Below are positions 1 to 5,943 of a stretch of 9,740 nt of DNA, one piece after another. The DNA lies in assembly GCA_023429275.1 (NCBI GenBank), contig JAEYWB010000759.1, forward strand, positions 1-9,740, written 5' to 3'. A program made the translations under genes and the position numbers. Positions within the stretch are counted from its first letter, which is position 1. Every line of letters starts with the position of its first letter. Under the pieces are notes generated by a model that saw only the letters and a program-made list of their open reading frames with translations, had not been told where the DNA came from and did not search any database. Source of the DNA: Planctomycetota bacterium. GTDB taxonomy: Bacteria > Planctomycetota > Planctomycetia > Planctomycetales > Planctomycetaceae.

Positions 1-1533
1 GGCGCACACCAGGCATCCCGCGAGCGCGAGCGGGCGGAGAAGCCCGCGGAGGGGCCACCGTCGCGTCGTCGGCTGTGCGCTCCGCGTCCGTGAGAGCGAA
101 CGGCCCCGATCCGCGATGGCGACGAGCGGAGGGAGAACCACAAATGCCGCCAGCCCGCAGCAGAGGATTCCGGTCGCGGAGATGAGCCCCAGTTCGGCAA
201 CCCCTCGAAAGCTCGTGAAGGCCGACGCGGCGAATGCGAGTGACGTGGTCAGGGAGCAGGTGAGGATTCCCGTCCCCACCGTCTCGCCGGTCCGCCGCAG
301 AGCCGCTTCCAGGTCGTGTCCCTCATCGCGGAGAGCGCGATACCGCGACAGGAAGTGAATCGCAAAGTCGATCCCCAGCCCCGCGAGGATCGCCGCGAAC
401 GAGACCGTCAGGATCGTCAGGTGCCCGATCGTGAGAGCCGTGATCCCGATCGCCCAGGCGGTCCCCGAGGCGAGCATCAGGAGAGCGATGGCCGGAAGGC
501 GAAGGCCGCGGAATCCGATCAGAAGGATCAGCAGGACCCCGCCGAACGAGAGGACGGTCGCCCAGGACATGTCCGCCTGGGAACGGGCCATTTCGTCTTC
601 TTCCAGGACCGGGATCCCGGTGAGGCCGATCCGGGCTCCGAGCGTCTCGTGCTCGCGGCGGGCGGCATCGATCATCCGGCGGATCCGGCGGATCGACTCC
701 CCCCCCAGGGAAGGGTCCTTCCCCAGGCTTGGGCTCACGATCAGGAACCCCATCGTCCCGTCAGGGTTCATCAGATAGCTCGCGGGCTCGCCTACAGCCG
801 GTGCGAACGACTCTTCGGACGGAGCGAGCTGCGGCCAGGGGGAGCGGAACCTGGCGGGGTTCGCCGGATCGCGTACGAACTGCTCGAGGCTCGTCGCCAG
901 CAGTTCGCACTGCGCGATGAGGCTCTCCGCTCCCGCGCGGCTTTCTGAAGCGGACCGGCCTGCCCGCTCCGACGCTTTCAGGAGATGAACAAGACTCAGG
1001 GAGTACGGGTCGATCCCGGCCCGCTGCCAGTTCCCCGAGATGACCGGGGCATACACTTCGAGGTGCGATGCGAGGGCCTCGAGTGCCTCGGGCGGAAGAT
1101 ACTGCAGCCCCTTCTTCCGGAGGGCGGAGGGATCGACGCGGTAGAGCGGGCTCTGAAAGTGGGCGGGATCCGCTTCGACCTGGCGGCCGAGGTCATCGAG
1201 GATCGTCTGGATGGCGGCGGCGTTGCGGGCTTCGACCACGACGACGATGTCGTTCTGGTCGCCGAACTTCTCGACATACCGCAGCCAGCGGCGCTGGAAG
1301 TCGGCATTCGGGTCGATGAGGTCGGACCGGCTGGCCTTGAACTTGAGGGAGGTCGCGGCAACGCCGATCGCGAGGAGGAAGAGCGCAAGAACGCAGCCCA
1401 GCGTGAAACGGGGCCAGGAGGCCGCGGCGGCCACGACGCTGCCGAGCAGCCTCGGGACTCTCCGGGTCTGCGAAGGATGGTCGGAACCATCCTGATCCGG
1501 CGCCACAATTCGGGCGGGCGCCCAATTGGTCAT
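1..1533 (-). CDS. RND/MMPL-family exporter, HpnN-like (partial, C-terminal part missing)
   Basis: The first 511 codons of a proton-driven inner-membrane exporter are visible; the frame is open to the left edge. ATG at 1533-1531 is preceded by GGAAGGGA (1547-1540) six bases upstream, and an in-frame TGA lies just before that. Seen in order: a short cytoplasmic N-terminus, membrane helix 1 (about residues 43-62), a periplasmic loop of about 250 residues, helices 2-4 (about 325-394), then helices 5-6 (about 418-440 and 447-473). The motif GLGIDFAIHFLSRYR, with Asp389 in helix 4, is the usual proton-relay position of MMPL/RND proteins. Residues 499-511 begin the next helix, so roughly half of an 850-900-residue, two-repeat protein is missing. 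HpnN exports hopanoids to the outer membrane, and some planctomycetes make hopanoids, but no other hpn gene is visible. The family is clear; the substrate is inference. Confidence 0.88.
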   Translation of the reverse strand, partial: MTNWAPARIVAPDQDGSDHPSQTRRVPRLLGSVVAAAASWPRFTLGCVLALFLLAIGVAATSLKFKASRSDLIDPNADFQRRWLRYVEKFGDQNDIVVVVEARNAAAIQTILDDLGRQVEADPAHFQSPLYRVDPSALRKKGLQYLPPEALEALASHLEVYAPVISGNWQRAGIDPYSLSLVHLLKASERAGRSASESRAGAESLIAQCELLATSLEQFVRDPANPARFRSPWPQLAPSEESFAPAVGEPASYLMNPDGTMGFLIVSPSLGKDPSLGGESIRRIRRMIDAARREHETLGARIGLTGIPVLEEDEMARSQADMSWATVLSFGGVLLILLIGFRGLRLPAIALLMLASGTAWAIGITALTIGHLTILTVSFAAILAGLGIDFAIHFLSRYRALRDEGHDLEAALRRTGETVGTGILTCSLTTSLAFAASAFTSFRGVAELGLISATGILCCGLAAFVVLPPLVAIADRGRSLSRTRSAQPTTRRWPLRGLLRPLALAGCLVCA

Positions 1534-1556
1534 GCGGAATCCCTTCCAAACTCTGA

Positions 1557-1574
1557 CGACGGATCAATCCGTCG
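1557..1574. promoter_or_regulatory. 18-bp perfect palindrome upstream of the exporter gene (operator candidate)
   Basis: CGACGGAT, a two-base centre CA, then ATCCGTCG: arms of 8 bp match perfectly. It lies 24-41 bases before the exporter start. A two-base loop is too tight for a good RNA hairpin, so a dimeric DNA-binding protein is the more natural reading; TetR-family repressors often control RND/MMPL exporters through sites of this shape. No regulator gene is visible in the window, so the role is inference. Confidence 0.4.
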
Positions 1575-1623
1575 CCGCCACCGGCCGCCTGCCACCCTGA
1601 GCCGGCCGTCCCCTTGTCAGGAC

Positions 1624-1653
1624 ATCCTAGCCCGAGTCCCGGCAAGGGGTAAA
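1624..1653 (-). promoter_or_regulatory. Weak sigma-70-like promoter for the exporter
   Basis: On the minus strand, TTTACC (1653-1648) and TAGGAT (1629-1624) are separated by 18 bases, each matching 4 of 6 consensus positions. Transcription would begin near 1617, giving a leader of about 84 bases that contains the palindrome at 1557-1574. It sits directly downstream of the terminator at 1682-1717, which fits a new transcription unit. The motif match alone is weak. Confidence 0.3.
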
Positions 1654-1681
1654 GACGAGACTCCCCTTCCGGCCCGATCGC

Positions 1682-1717
1682 AAAAAGGCCACGCTCCCCC
1701 CGAAGGAAAACGTGGCC
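1682..1717 (-). terminator. Rho-independent terminator with UUCG loop
   Basis: Read leftward, GGCCACG (1717-1711) pairs with CGTGGCC (1693-1687) and is followed at once by five T residues (1686-1682). The inner part can pair further, mainly by G-U and C-G pairs, up to a CUUCGG tetraloop. This is the clearest intrinsic terminator in the window. Pointing leftward, it would end transcripts from the small gene at 1896-2066, and it insulates the exporter. Confidence 0.75.
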
Positions 1718-1751
1718 GGTTCTCGTGCCGGTTCTCGTGCCGGTTCTCGTG
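1716..1751. repeat. Three perfect tandem copies of a 12-bp unit
   Basis: CCGGTTCTCGTG occurs at 1716-1727, 1728-1739 and 1740-1751 with no mismatch. The first copy shares two bases with the distal arm of the terminator hairpin. The unit length is a multiple of three, so an overlapping minus-strand frame reads a repeated His-Glu-Asn-Arg, but I do not regard that frame as a gene. Recent slippage or duplication is the simplest explanation. Confidence 0.85.
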
Positions 1752-1895
1752 TCGCCGGAAGACCTGGGCGCGCGGTCCGAAGCGCCGATCACTCCCGGCA
1801 GTTCGCCTGGCGAGAAGGACCTGACGAGGATTGCGGCGCGATGACATCCCGCCGGCGAAGCGCGGCCCGCGCGACGATCAGACAGGGTGCGACCG

Positions 1896-2066
1896 TTACC
1901 GGTGCAGCTCACGATCCTTCCGCTGCATCTCGTCAAGGACGATCGGATGCCAGCTCACGTCACGGCGGTCTTCCGGTTGATAGTTCCGACGCGCCCAAGC
2001 CCGCAACTTCATCTCTTCCACTGGATCGATCTGGTAGAAACTGGCGTCAAATCCTTGGGGAAACAT
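1896..2066 (-). CDS. Small cytosolic protein of unknown function, 56 residues
   Basis: ATG at 2066-2064 is preceded by GAGGAG (2079-2074) seven bases upstream; the frame closes with TAA at 1898-1896. The product begins MFPQGFDASFYQIDPVEEMK and is highly charged, with 11 acidic and 10 Lys/Arg residues, two Trp, and no signal peptide or membrane segment. The middle (VEEMKLRAWARRNY, then SWHPIVLDEMQRKD) looks helical and protein-like, unlike the Arg/Ser/Pro-rich translations of the neighbouring frames. 38 of 56 codons end in G or C. A strong terminator lies about 180 bases downstream. I do not recognise a named family; the N-terminal half could pack as a small helical domain. The ribosome binding site, composition and terminator argue for a real gene, but conservation has not been tested. 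Confidence 0.62.
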   Translation of the reverse strand: MFPQGFDASFYQIDPVEEMKLRAWARRNYQPEDRRDVSWHPIVLDEMQRKDRELHR

Positions 2067-2442
2067 CTCTCATCTCCTCAGACGTGCAGTCCGGCGACTG
2101 CCCCGAAGCCGGCCGTACGAGGCGAACTCGTTCCGCTCGAACGACCTCTCCGGAAATCTTGTGACCTTGGGCCACCACATCCCTGAGGAAGGCATCCTCT
2201 GACTGTCACGCCGCCTCGTGCGAAGGTGGCGTGCAATTCCCCATCTATCTCGGGAACGCGAACAACAACACTTTTTCAAAAGAACAACGACGGAGAGAAA
2301 CAGAACGCCGGAGGCCATCACCCGACCTCGCGCAACAGCCTACCGACGTGATTTCCGGTTCTCAAGAAGATGTCCCCCTGAACCTGAATTTTCCGCGTCT
2401 CCGGTCCTCCGGCTGAAAAGCGGCGAAGAGAGAGACTCTGGG
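2067..2442. other. Intergenic stretch between recJ and the small gene
   Basis: I see no convincing gene here. The part from about 2230 to 2310 is visibly AT-richer than its surroundings and may hold the promoter of the small gene, but I found no hexamer pair with good spacing: a TTGAAA on the minus strand (2279-2274) lacks a -10 at 16-18 bases. A hairpin at 2207-2233 has a 9-bp stem on the plus-strand RNA, with one G-U pair and a 9-base loop; no T run follows on either strand. Confidence 0.4.
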
Positions 2443-2487
2443 AAAACTGATTCGGCGGCGACAGATGCACACTCGTTGACACCGCCG
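2443..2487 (-). terminator. Probable terminator behind recJ
   Basis: Fourteen bases after the recJ stop, minus-strand CGGCGGTG (2487-2480) can pair with CGCCGCCG (2460-2453). The stem can extend past one U-U mismatch; the loop is about 15 bases. Four T residues (2446-2443) follow after a six-base gap, so the T run is displaced and the terminator is weaker than the one at 1682-1717. Confidence 0.4.
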
Positions 2488-2500
2488 GCATCGGCAGAGC

Positions 2501-4330
2501 TTATACCGCCGTGGGCATGTCATTCGGCCGGCTGACATTGTTCGCCGGGGGGGCGAAGGCCGCCGGCTTCTCCGGCTGCCAGTCGATGAGCTGGAGTTCG
2601 ACCGATTCGTACCCCTTGTAGCGGTTGAGGCCAGGCGCGAAGCAGAGCGACAGCTCGCCAGGGGACTTGGCCATCTCGTCCGCCCAGTCTGCCTTTCCGA
2701 AGGCGACTCCGCGAAGCACCTTGTTGAACTGTCGGACCTTGATCGACAGGTGCCGCTCTCCGCCCCCCATCTTGGACGGGGGCTCGACGAGCTCGCACCG
2801 CGTCGCCGCAAAGACCGGTTTCGGGTGAGCCGAGCCGAACGGACCGAGCCGCTCGAGATCCTTGATGGCCGAGTGAGTCAGGTCGGCGAGGACCACCTCC
2901 GCGTCGATCGAGATCTCCCGTGCCGCGGGGTCGATGACATGTGTCGACTCGACGTACCGCACGAGATCCTCGCGGAACGCATCGATCCGATCCATCGGGA
3001 TCCGCAACCCGGCCGCGAAGCGGTGTCCGCCGTAGCCGGCCAGGTGGCTGCGGCACGCCGTCAGCCCCGCGTGCAGGTCGAAGCCGCCGAAGGAGCGGCC
3101 GCTCCCCTGCCCGAGCTGCTCGGTGGCGTTGATCGCGATCATGATCGCGGGCTTCTGGAACAGCTCGACCATCCGGCTCGCGAGGATTCCGATGACGCCA
3201 GGATGCCACTCGGGATTGGCGAGGACGAGTGCGGGATGGTCGGCCCAATCCGGATGCTCTTCGACCATCTCGCGGGCCTGCTTGGCCATCTTCCGCTCGA
3301 CGGTCTGCCGCTCCTTGTTCAGCTGGTCGAGATAGTCGGCCAGCTGCGCGGCCCGCTGGCGATTCGTGGTCGTCAGGAGCTCGACCGCCAGCCGCGCCTG
3401 GCCGAGCCGTCCCGCCGCATTGATCCGCGGCGCGATCCCGAACGCGATGTCTTCGGCCGAGATCTCTTTATGCTCGTGAAGGCCCGCGATCTTGATGAGC
3501 ATCTCGAGCCCCGGCATCGGCTGCTCGACCGGCTGCCCGGTGAGGTACCGCCTGAGGATCTCGAGCCCGAACTTGACGATGATCCGGTTCTCGCCGACGA
3601 GCGGAACGACGTCCGCGATCGTGCCGATCGCCGCGAGGGCGACGGCTGACTTCAGGTACTCGCGCATCGCGGGCGTCGCCCGCTGTCCGTCCCCGAGCCG
3701 CTGGCAGATCGCCCACGCGAGCTTGAAGCTCACGCCGGCGCCGCACAGGTCGCCGAAGGGGTAGGTCCCGCCGGGGAGCCGCGGATGGACCACGCCGGCC
3801 GCCTGCGGAAGCTCGGCACCGAATGTGTGATGGTCAGTGACGACGAGCTCCATGCCGAGCTGCCGGGCGAGGTCCGCTTCTTCGAGGCTGCAGATGCCGC
3901 AGTCGACCGTCACGACGAGCCGGTCCGGGTCCTCCTCGTGGAGCTTCCGGATCGCGTCGCAGTTGAGGCCGTATCCTTCCTCAAGGCGGCAGGGGATGTA
4001 GTAGTCAACCCTTCCGCCGGCGAGCCGGAGACAGTGCCACAGGATGCTCGTTGCGGTGACGCCGTCGACGTCGTAGTCGCCGTAGATGGTGATCCGGCGG
4101 TTGGCCTTCAGTGCCGAGACGACGCGGTCCGCCGCCCCTTCGATCCCGGGCAGAAGAGCCGGGGAATGAAGGTCGGTCATTTTGGCGTCGAGGAAGACCC
4201 GGGCTTCCGCCCCGGACGTGATCCCGCGGGCCGCGAGGACCTGCGCGAGGAGAGGGGTGCAGCGGAGGTCCTGCGAGATCCGTCCCACGAGCGCCCGGTC
4301 GTGCGGGGCGAACCTCCAGCGATGCGGCAT
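2501..4330 (-). CDS. recJ: Single-stranded-DNA-specific 5'-3' exonuclease RecJ
   Basis: RecJ degrades single-stranded DNA 5' to 3' in RecF-pathway recombination, mismatch repair and base-excision repair, in the cytoplasm. The 609-residue product has the DHH phosphoesterase core in order: TIYGDYDVDG (Asp85, Asp87, Asp89), TVDCGI (Asp143), VVTDHH (Asp166, His167, His168) and GTIADVVPL (Asp240). The DHHA1 domain carries GYGGHRFAAG (434-441), and the C-terminal part (about 465-590) fits the RecJ OB domain. All metal-binding motifs look intact and the length is normal. ATG at 4330 is chosen because GGGAG (4342-4338) lies seven bases upstream, MPHRWRF is a typical RecJ N-terminus, and a -10 element at 4385-4380 falls inside the longer frame, which opens at 4444 and adds 38 Arg/Ser/Pro-rich residues. 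It stands alone; the next gene upstream ends 117 bases before this start. Confidence 0.96.
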   Translation of the reverse strand: MPHRWRFAPHDRALVGRISQDLRCTPLLAQVLAARGITSGAEARVFLDAKMTDLHSPALLPGIEGAADRVVSALKANRRITIYGDYDVDGVTATSILWHCLRLAGGRVDYYIPCRLEEGYGLNCDAIRKLHEEDPDRLVVTVDCGICSLEEADLARQLGMELVVTDHHTFGAELPQAAGVVHPRLPGGTYPFGDLCGAGVSFKLAWAICQRLGDGQRATPAMREYLKSAVALAAIGTIADVVPLVGENRIIVKFGLEILRRYLTGQPVEQPMPGLEMLIKIAGLHEHKEISAEDIAFGIAPRINAAGRLGQARLAVELLTTTNRQRAAQLADYLDQLNKERQTVERKMAKQAREMVEEHPDWADHPALVLANPEWHPGVIGILASRMVELFQKPAIMIAINATEQLGQGSGRSFGGFDLHAGLTACRSHLAGYGGHRFAAGLRIPMDRIDAFREDLVRYVESTHVIDPAAREISIDAEVVLADLTHSAIKDLERLGPFGSAHPKPVFAATRCELVEPPSKMGGGERHLSIKVRQFNKVLRGVAFGKADWADEMAKSPGELSLCFAPGLNRYKGYESVELQLIDWQPEKPAAFAPPANNVSRPNDMPTAV

Positions 4331-4379
4331 CGACAAACTCCCTTTCCGGCCGCGGGGGCCCCTGAATTCGGACCCCTCC

Positions 4380-4385
4380 ATTGTA
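4380..4385 (-). promoter_or_regulatory. -10 element of a probable recJ promoter
   Basis: Minus-strand TACAAT matches TATAAT at 5 of 6 positions. The -35 is poor: TTCGGT lies 16 bases upstream. Transcription would start near 4373 and leave a leader of about 43 bases before the ATG at 4330, which supports that start over the longer frame. Confidence 0.42.
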
Positions 4386-4447
4386 GTGAGCCGGGATCGA
4401 AACCGAAGCGGAACGGCGCTTCGCCGCAGAGGGCTCGTCGGCACCAG

Positions 4448-4855
4448 CTAGATCATGATCCCGAGAACCTCGAAGTACCATTCATAGAAAGCCCTTATGA
4501 CCGGCACGCGATCCTGAAGCATGGAGACCGGCAGGTAGAGCAACACGACGAAACCAGCGACCTTCTCAGAAGCGAACGACGCCACGAACCACAGCACGAA
4601 CGGCAGGCCGAGCGGATAGCCGAGCGTCATCCCGACAAGGGCCAGCAGCCAGGGGCGGAGTAACCACCGCGGCTCGGCAGCGGCGTCGGGACTATCCCAA
4701 GCGATGGAACCCGACTCCGGCGGAAGGGGCGACACCTCGCCCGGCTCCGGCGCTCCATCGAAGGGAGGACGAACAGTCTCGAAAGGATTGCTGACAGAAA
4801 TAACCCGCCTCCTCCACCGACTGGTAGGATCCTTCACAACGGCCCACAGCAGCAA
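4448..4855 (-). CDS. Small membrane protein of unknown function
   Basis: The product is 117-135 residues depending on the start. It has a Pro/Glu/Asp-rich soluble N-terminus (NPFETVRPPFDGAPEPGE and on) and a hydrophobic C-terminal half with two or three membrane segments (around RPWLLALVGMTLGYPLGLPFVLWFVASF, split by a Tyr-Pro turn, then VAGFVVLLYLPVSML); it ends EVLGIMI and a TAG at 4450-4448. I recognise no family. The start is uncertain. TTG at 4855 gives the longest frame and GTG at 4837 is possible, but neither has a good binding site. A strong GGAGGAGG (4815-4808) points instead to an ATT codon at 4801-4799, six bases downstream, which would give a product starting (M)SVSNPFE. The coordinates here take the outermost start. 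The gene is divergent from the nucleotidyltransferase at 4981; a functional link is not shown. Confidence 0.6.
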   Translation of the reverse strand: MLLWAVVKDPTSRWRRRVISVSNPFETVRPPFDGAPEPGEVSPLPPESGSIAWDSPDAAAEPRWLLRPWLLALVGMTLGYPLGLPFVLWFVASFASEKVAGFVVLLYLPVSMLQDRVPVIRAFYEWYFEVLGIMI

Positions 4856-4857
4856 GA

Positions 4858-4919
4858 GAACATTCCAACCCGACTGAGCCAGCGCGCTAGAGATCGTACG
4901 AGAGCGGTTCGGAATGTTC
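4858..4919. promoter_or_regulatory. Inverted repeat in the divergent intergenic region
   Basis: GAACATTCC (4858-4866) and GGAATGTTC (4911-4919) are perfect reverse complements separated by 44 bases. The match extends inward: after allowing one extra base, GGTT adjoins the GGAATGTTC word in both arms. The pair lies between the membrane-protein gene (leftward) and the nucleotidyltransferase (rightward). Two half-sites four to five helical turns apart would suit a DNA-looping or paired-dimer regulator; this is inference. The left arm falls just upstream of the outermost TTG start of the membrane gene. Confidence 0.4.
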
Positions 4920-4945
4920 AGGAGTGGCAGAGTCGCCGGATAGCT

Positions 4946-4974
4946 CGGACTTCGCTGGTACGAGGTGCTATACT
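4946..4974 (+). promoter_or_regulatory. Extended -10 promoter for the nucleotidyltransferase
   Basis: TATACT (4969-4974) matches the -10 consensus at 5 of 6 positions and is preceded by TGc (4966-4968), the extended -10 signature. CGGACT (4946-4951) stands 17 bases upstream as a weak -35. The start point expected about seven bases after the -10 coincides with the ATG at 4981. Confidence 0.6.
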
Positions 4975-4980
4975 TTTTCC

Positions 4981-5919
4981 ATGGCTGAGACGACCGTCAA
5001 TGCGCCCCCAGCGGCGCCTCTCGCTCCAACCCCACGCCTCATTCCTTATGAGAATCGGCTGTCTCAAGATCTGGAGTGGGCCTTGAGTGAGGGAAGCCTG
5101 TTCTTCGAGGGTCGCGGCGGCGTTCAGCAGAGTCTGGCTCGTATCGTCAGGCGGCTCGAGGAGCGGGGAATCCCGTATGCCATTGCGGGCGGCATGGCGT
5201 TGTTCCTGCATGGATACCGCCGATTCACGGAAGATGTCGACATTCTCGTCACGCGAGAGGGTCTGCAGCGAATCCATACCGAGTTGACCGGTCTCGGTTA
5301 TTTGCGTCCGTTCGAAAAGAGCAAGAACCTTCGCGATACGGAATCGGGCGTGAAGATCGAGTTTCTTGTCGCCGGCGACTATCCCGGTGATGGAAAGTCG
5401 AAAAGCATTGCGTTCCCCGATCCCCTGAGTGCCGCGGAAGTTCGAAACGGCGTCCGCGTCCTTGGAATCGCCCAACTCATCAGCCTGAAGATTGCTTCGG
5501 GGTTGACCGGGGCCGGCCGGTCGAAAGACCTCGCAGATGTCGAGGAGCTCATCAAGACGCTGAGCCTGCCGGAGTCCTTTTCGGAATCGGTGCACCCGTT
5601 TTCCCGTGAGCGATATCTCCAGATCTGGCGATCGCTCCACGCGACTTCTAAACGGTACCTGCTGCTGTGGCCGATCGAGGGATCAACCTCCACTGTTCAG
5701 ACTCTTGACGAATTGATTCACTCACACAGCGGCGAAGCCGGACTGCTCGAAGCGATGCGGGACGATGGCGTCTTTATCGATACCGAGGCGGCGACTTTCG
5801 ACGGATACTACCGCCTTGTGACCAACGACCCGGACGTCGCCGGGAAGTACGGAATGGAAGAAGAATCGGAGTATTGGGATCTGGACGGCGATTCTCAGGA
5901 CGAGCAGAGTGCGCGATAA
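4981..5919 (+). CDS. AbiEii-like nucleotidyltransferase-fold protein
   Basis: The 312-residue product has a DNA polymerase beta-type nucleotidyltransferase core: AIAGGMALFLHGYRRF (67-82, with Gly70-Gly71), then the metal-binding pair in TEDVDILV (Asp85, Asp87) and a likely third acidic residue in VKIEFLV (Glu127). A helical segment LISLKIASGLTGAGRSKDLADVEEL (166-190) with Lys170, Arg180, Lys182, Asp183 and Asp186 is typical of AbiEii/DUF6036-type proteins. The C-terminus (about 225-312) is acidic and unassigned. AbiEii toxins transfer nucleotides to RNA, but many relatives are uncharacterised, and no AbiEi-like antitoxin is adjacent. ATG 4981 is chosen because the -10 lies just before it; a GTG at 4924 would place the promoter inside the gene. 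GC is low for the window (31 of 60 in 5281-5340), which hints at a different history. Its stop is 24 bases from the convergent DUF1501 gene. Confidence 0.8.
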   Translation: MAETTVNAPPAAPLAPTPRLIPYENRLSQDLEWALSEGSLFFEGRGGVQQSLARIVRRLEERGIPYAIAGGMALFLHGYRRFTEDVDILVTREGLQRIHTELTGLGYLRPFEKSKNLRDTESGVKIEFLVAGDYPGDGKSKSIAFPDPLSAAEVRNGVRVLGIAQLISLKIASGLTGAGRSKDLADVEELIKTLSLPESFSESVHPFSRERYLQIWRSLHATSKRYLLLWPIEGSTSTVQTLDELIHSHSGEAGLLEAMRDDGVFIDTEAATFDGYYRLVTNDPDVAGKYGMEEESEYWDLDGDSQDEQSAR

Positions 5920-5943
5920 CTCGCTTCTGCAGAAGAGCATTCC

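Noticed and set aside
1193..1936. A 247-codon minus-strand frame including His-Glu-Asn-Arg or Thr-Gly-Thr-Arg repeats in adjacent frames
   Set aside because: It overlaps the 5' part of the exporter in another frame and crosses the terminator and tandem repeat; the repeats come from the 12-bp DNA triplicate, not from a protein.
2070..2321. An 82-83-codon minus-strand frame starting MASGVLFLSVVVLLKKCCC, ending four bases before the small gene's ATG
   Set aside because: It has a passable GAGG before its ATG and a hydrophobic start, and its stop lies inside the next gene's binding site, but the remaining two thirds is Arg/Ser-rich and looks like out-of-frame GC-rich DNA. Evidence is too thin to call it.
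2750..4663. Two long plus-strand frames (299 and 292 codons) opposite recJ
   Set aside because: Both are antisense to an intact recJ whose motifs are unmistakable; compositions are low in information and the second also runs through the divergent membrane gene region.
4918..5640. A 240-codon minus-strand frame opposite the nucleotidyltransferase
   Set aside because: It is antisense to a gene with a conserved catalytic signature and a promoter; no binding site or motif supports it.
4448..5919. A toxin-antitoxin pair made of the membrane protein and the nucleotidyltransferase
   Set aside because: The genes are divergent, the membrane protein shows no antitoxin-like DNA-binding or kinase fold, and only the shared inverted repeat links them.
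5924..5935. CTTCTGCAGAAG palindrome between the convergent genes
   Set aside because: As RNA it gives only a four-pair stem with no T run, too weak for a terminator, and it could easily occur by chance.
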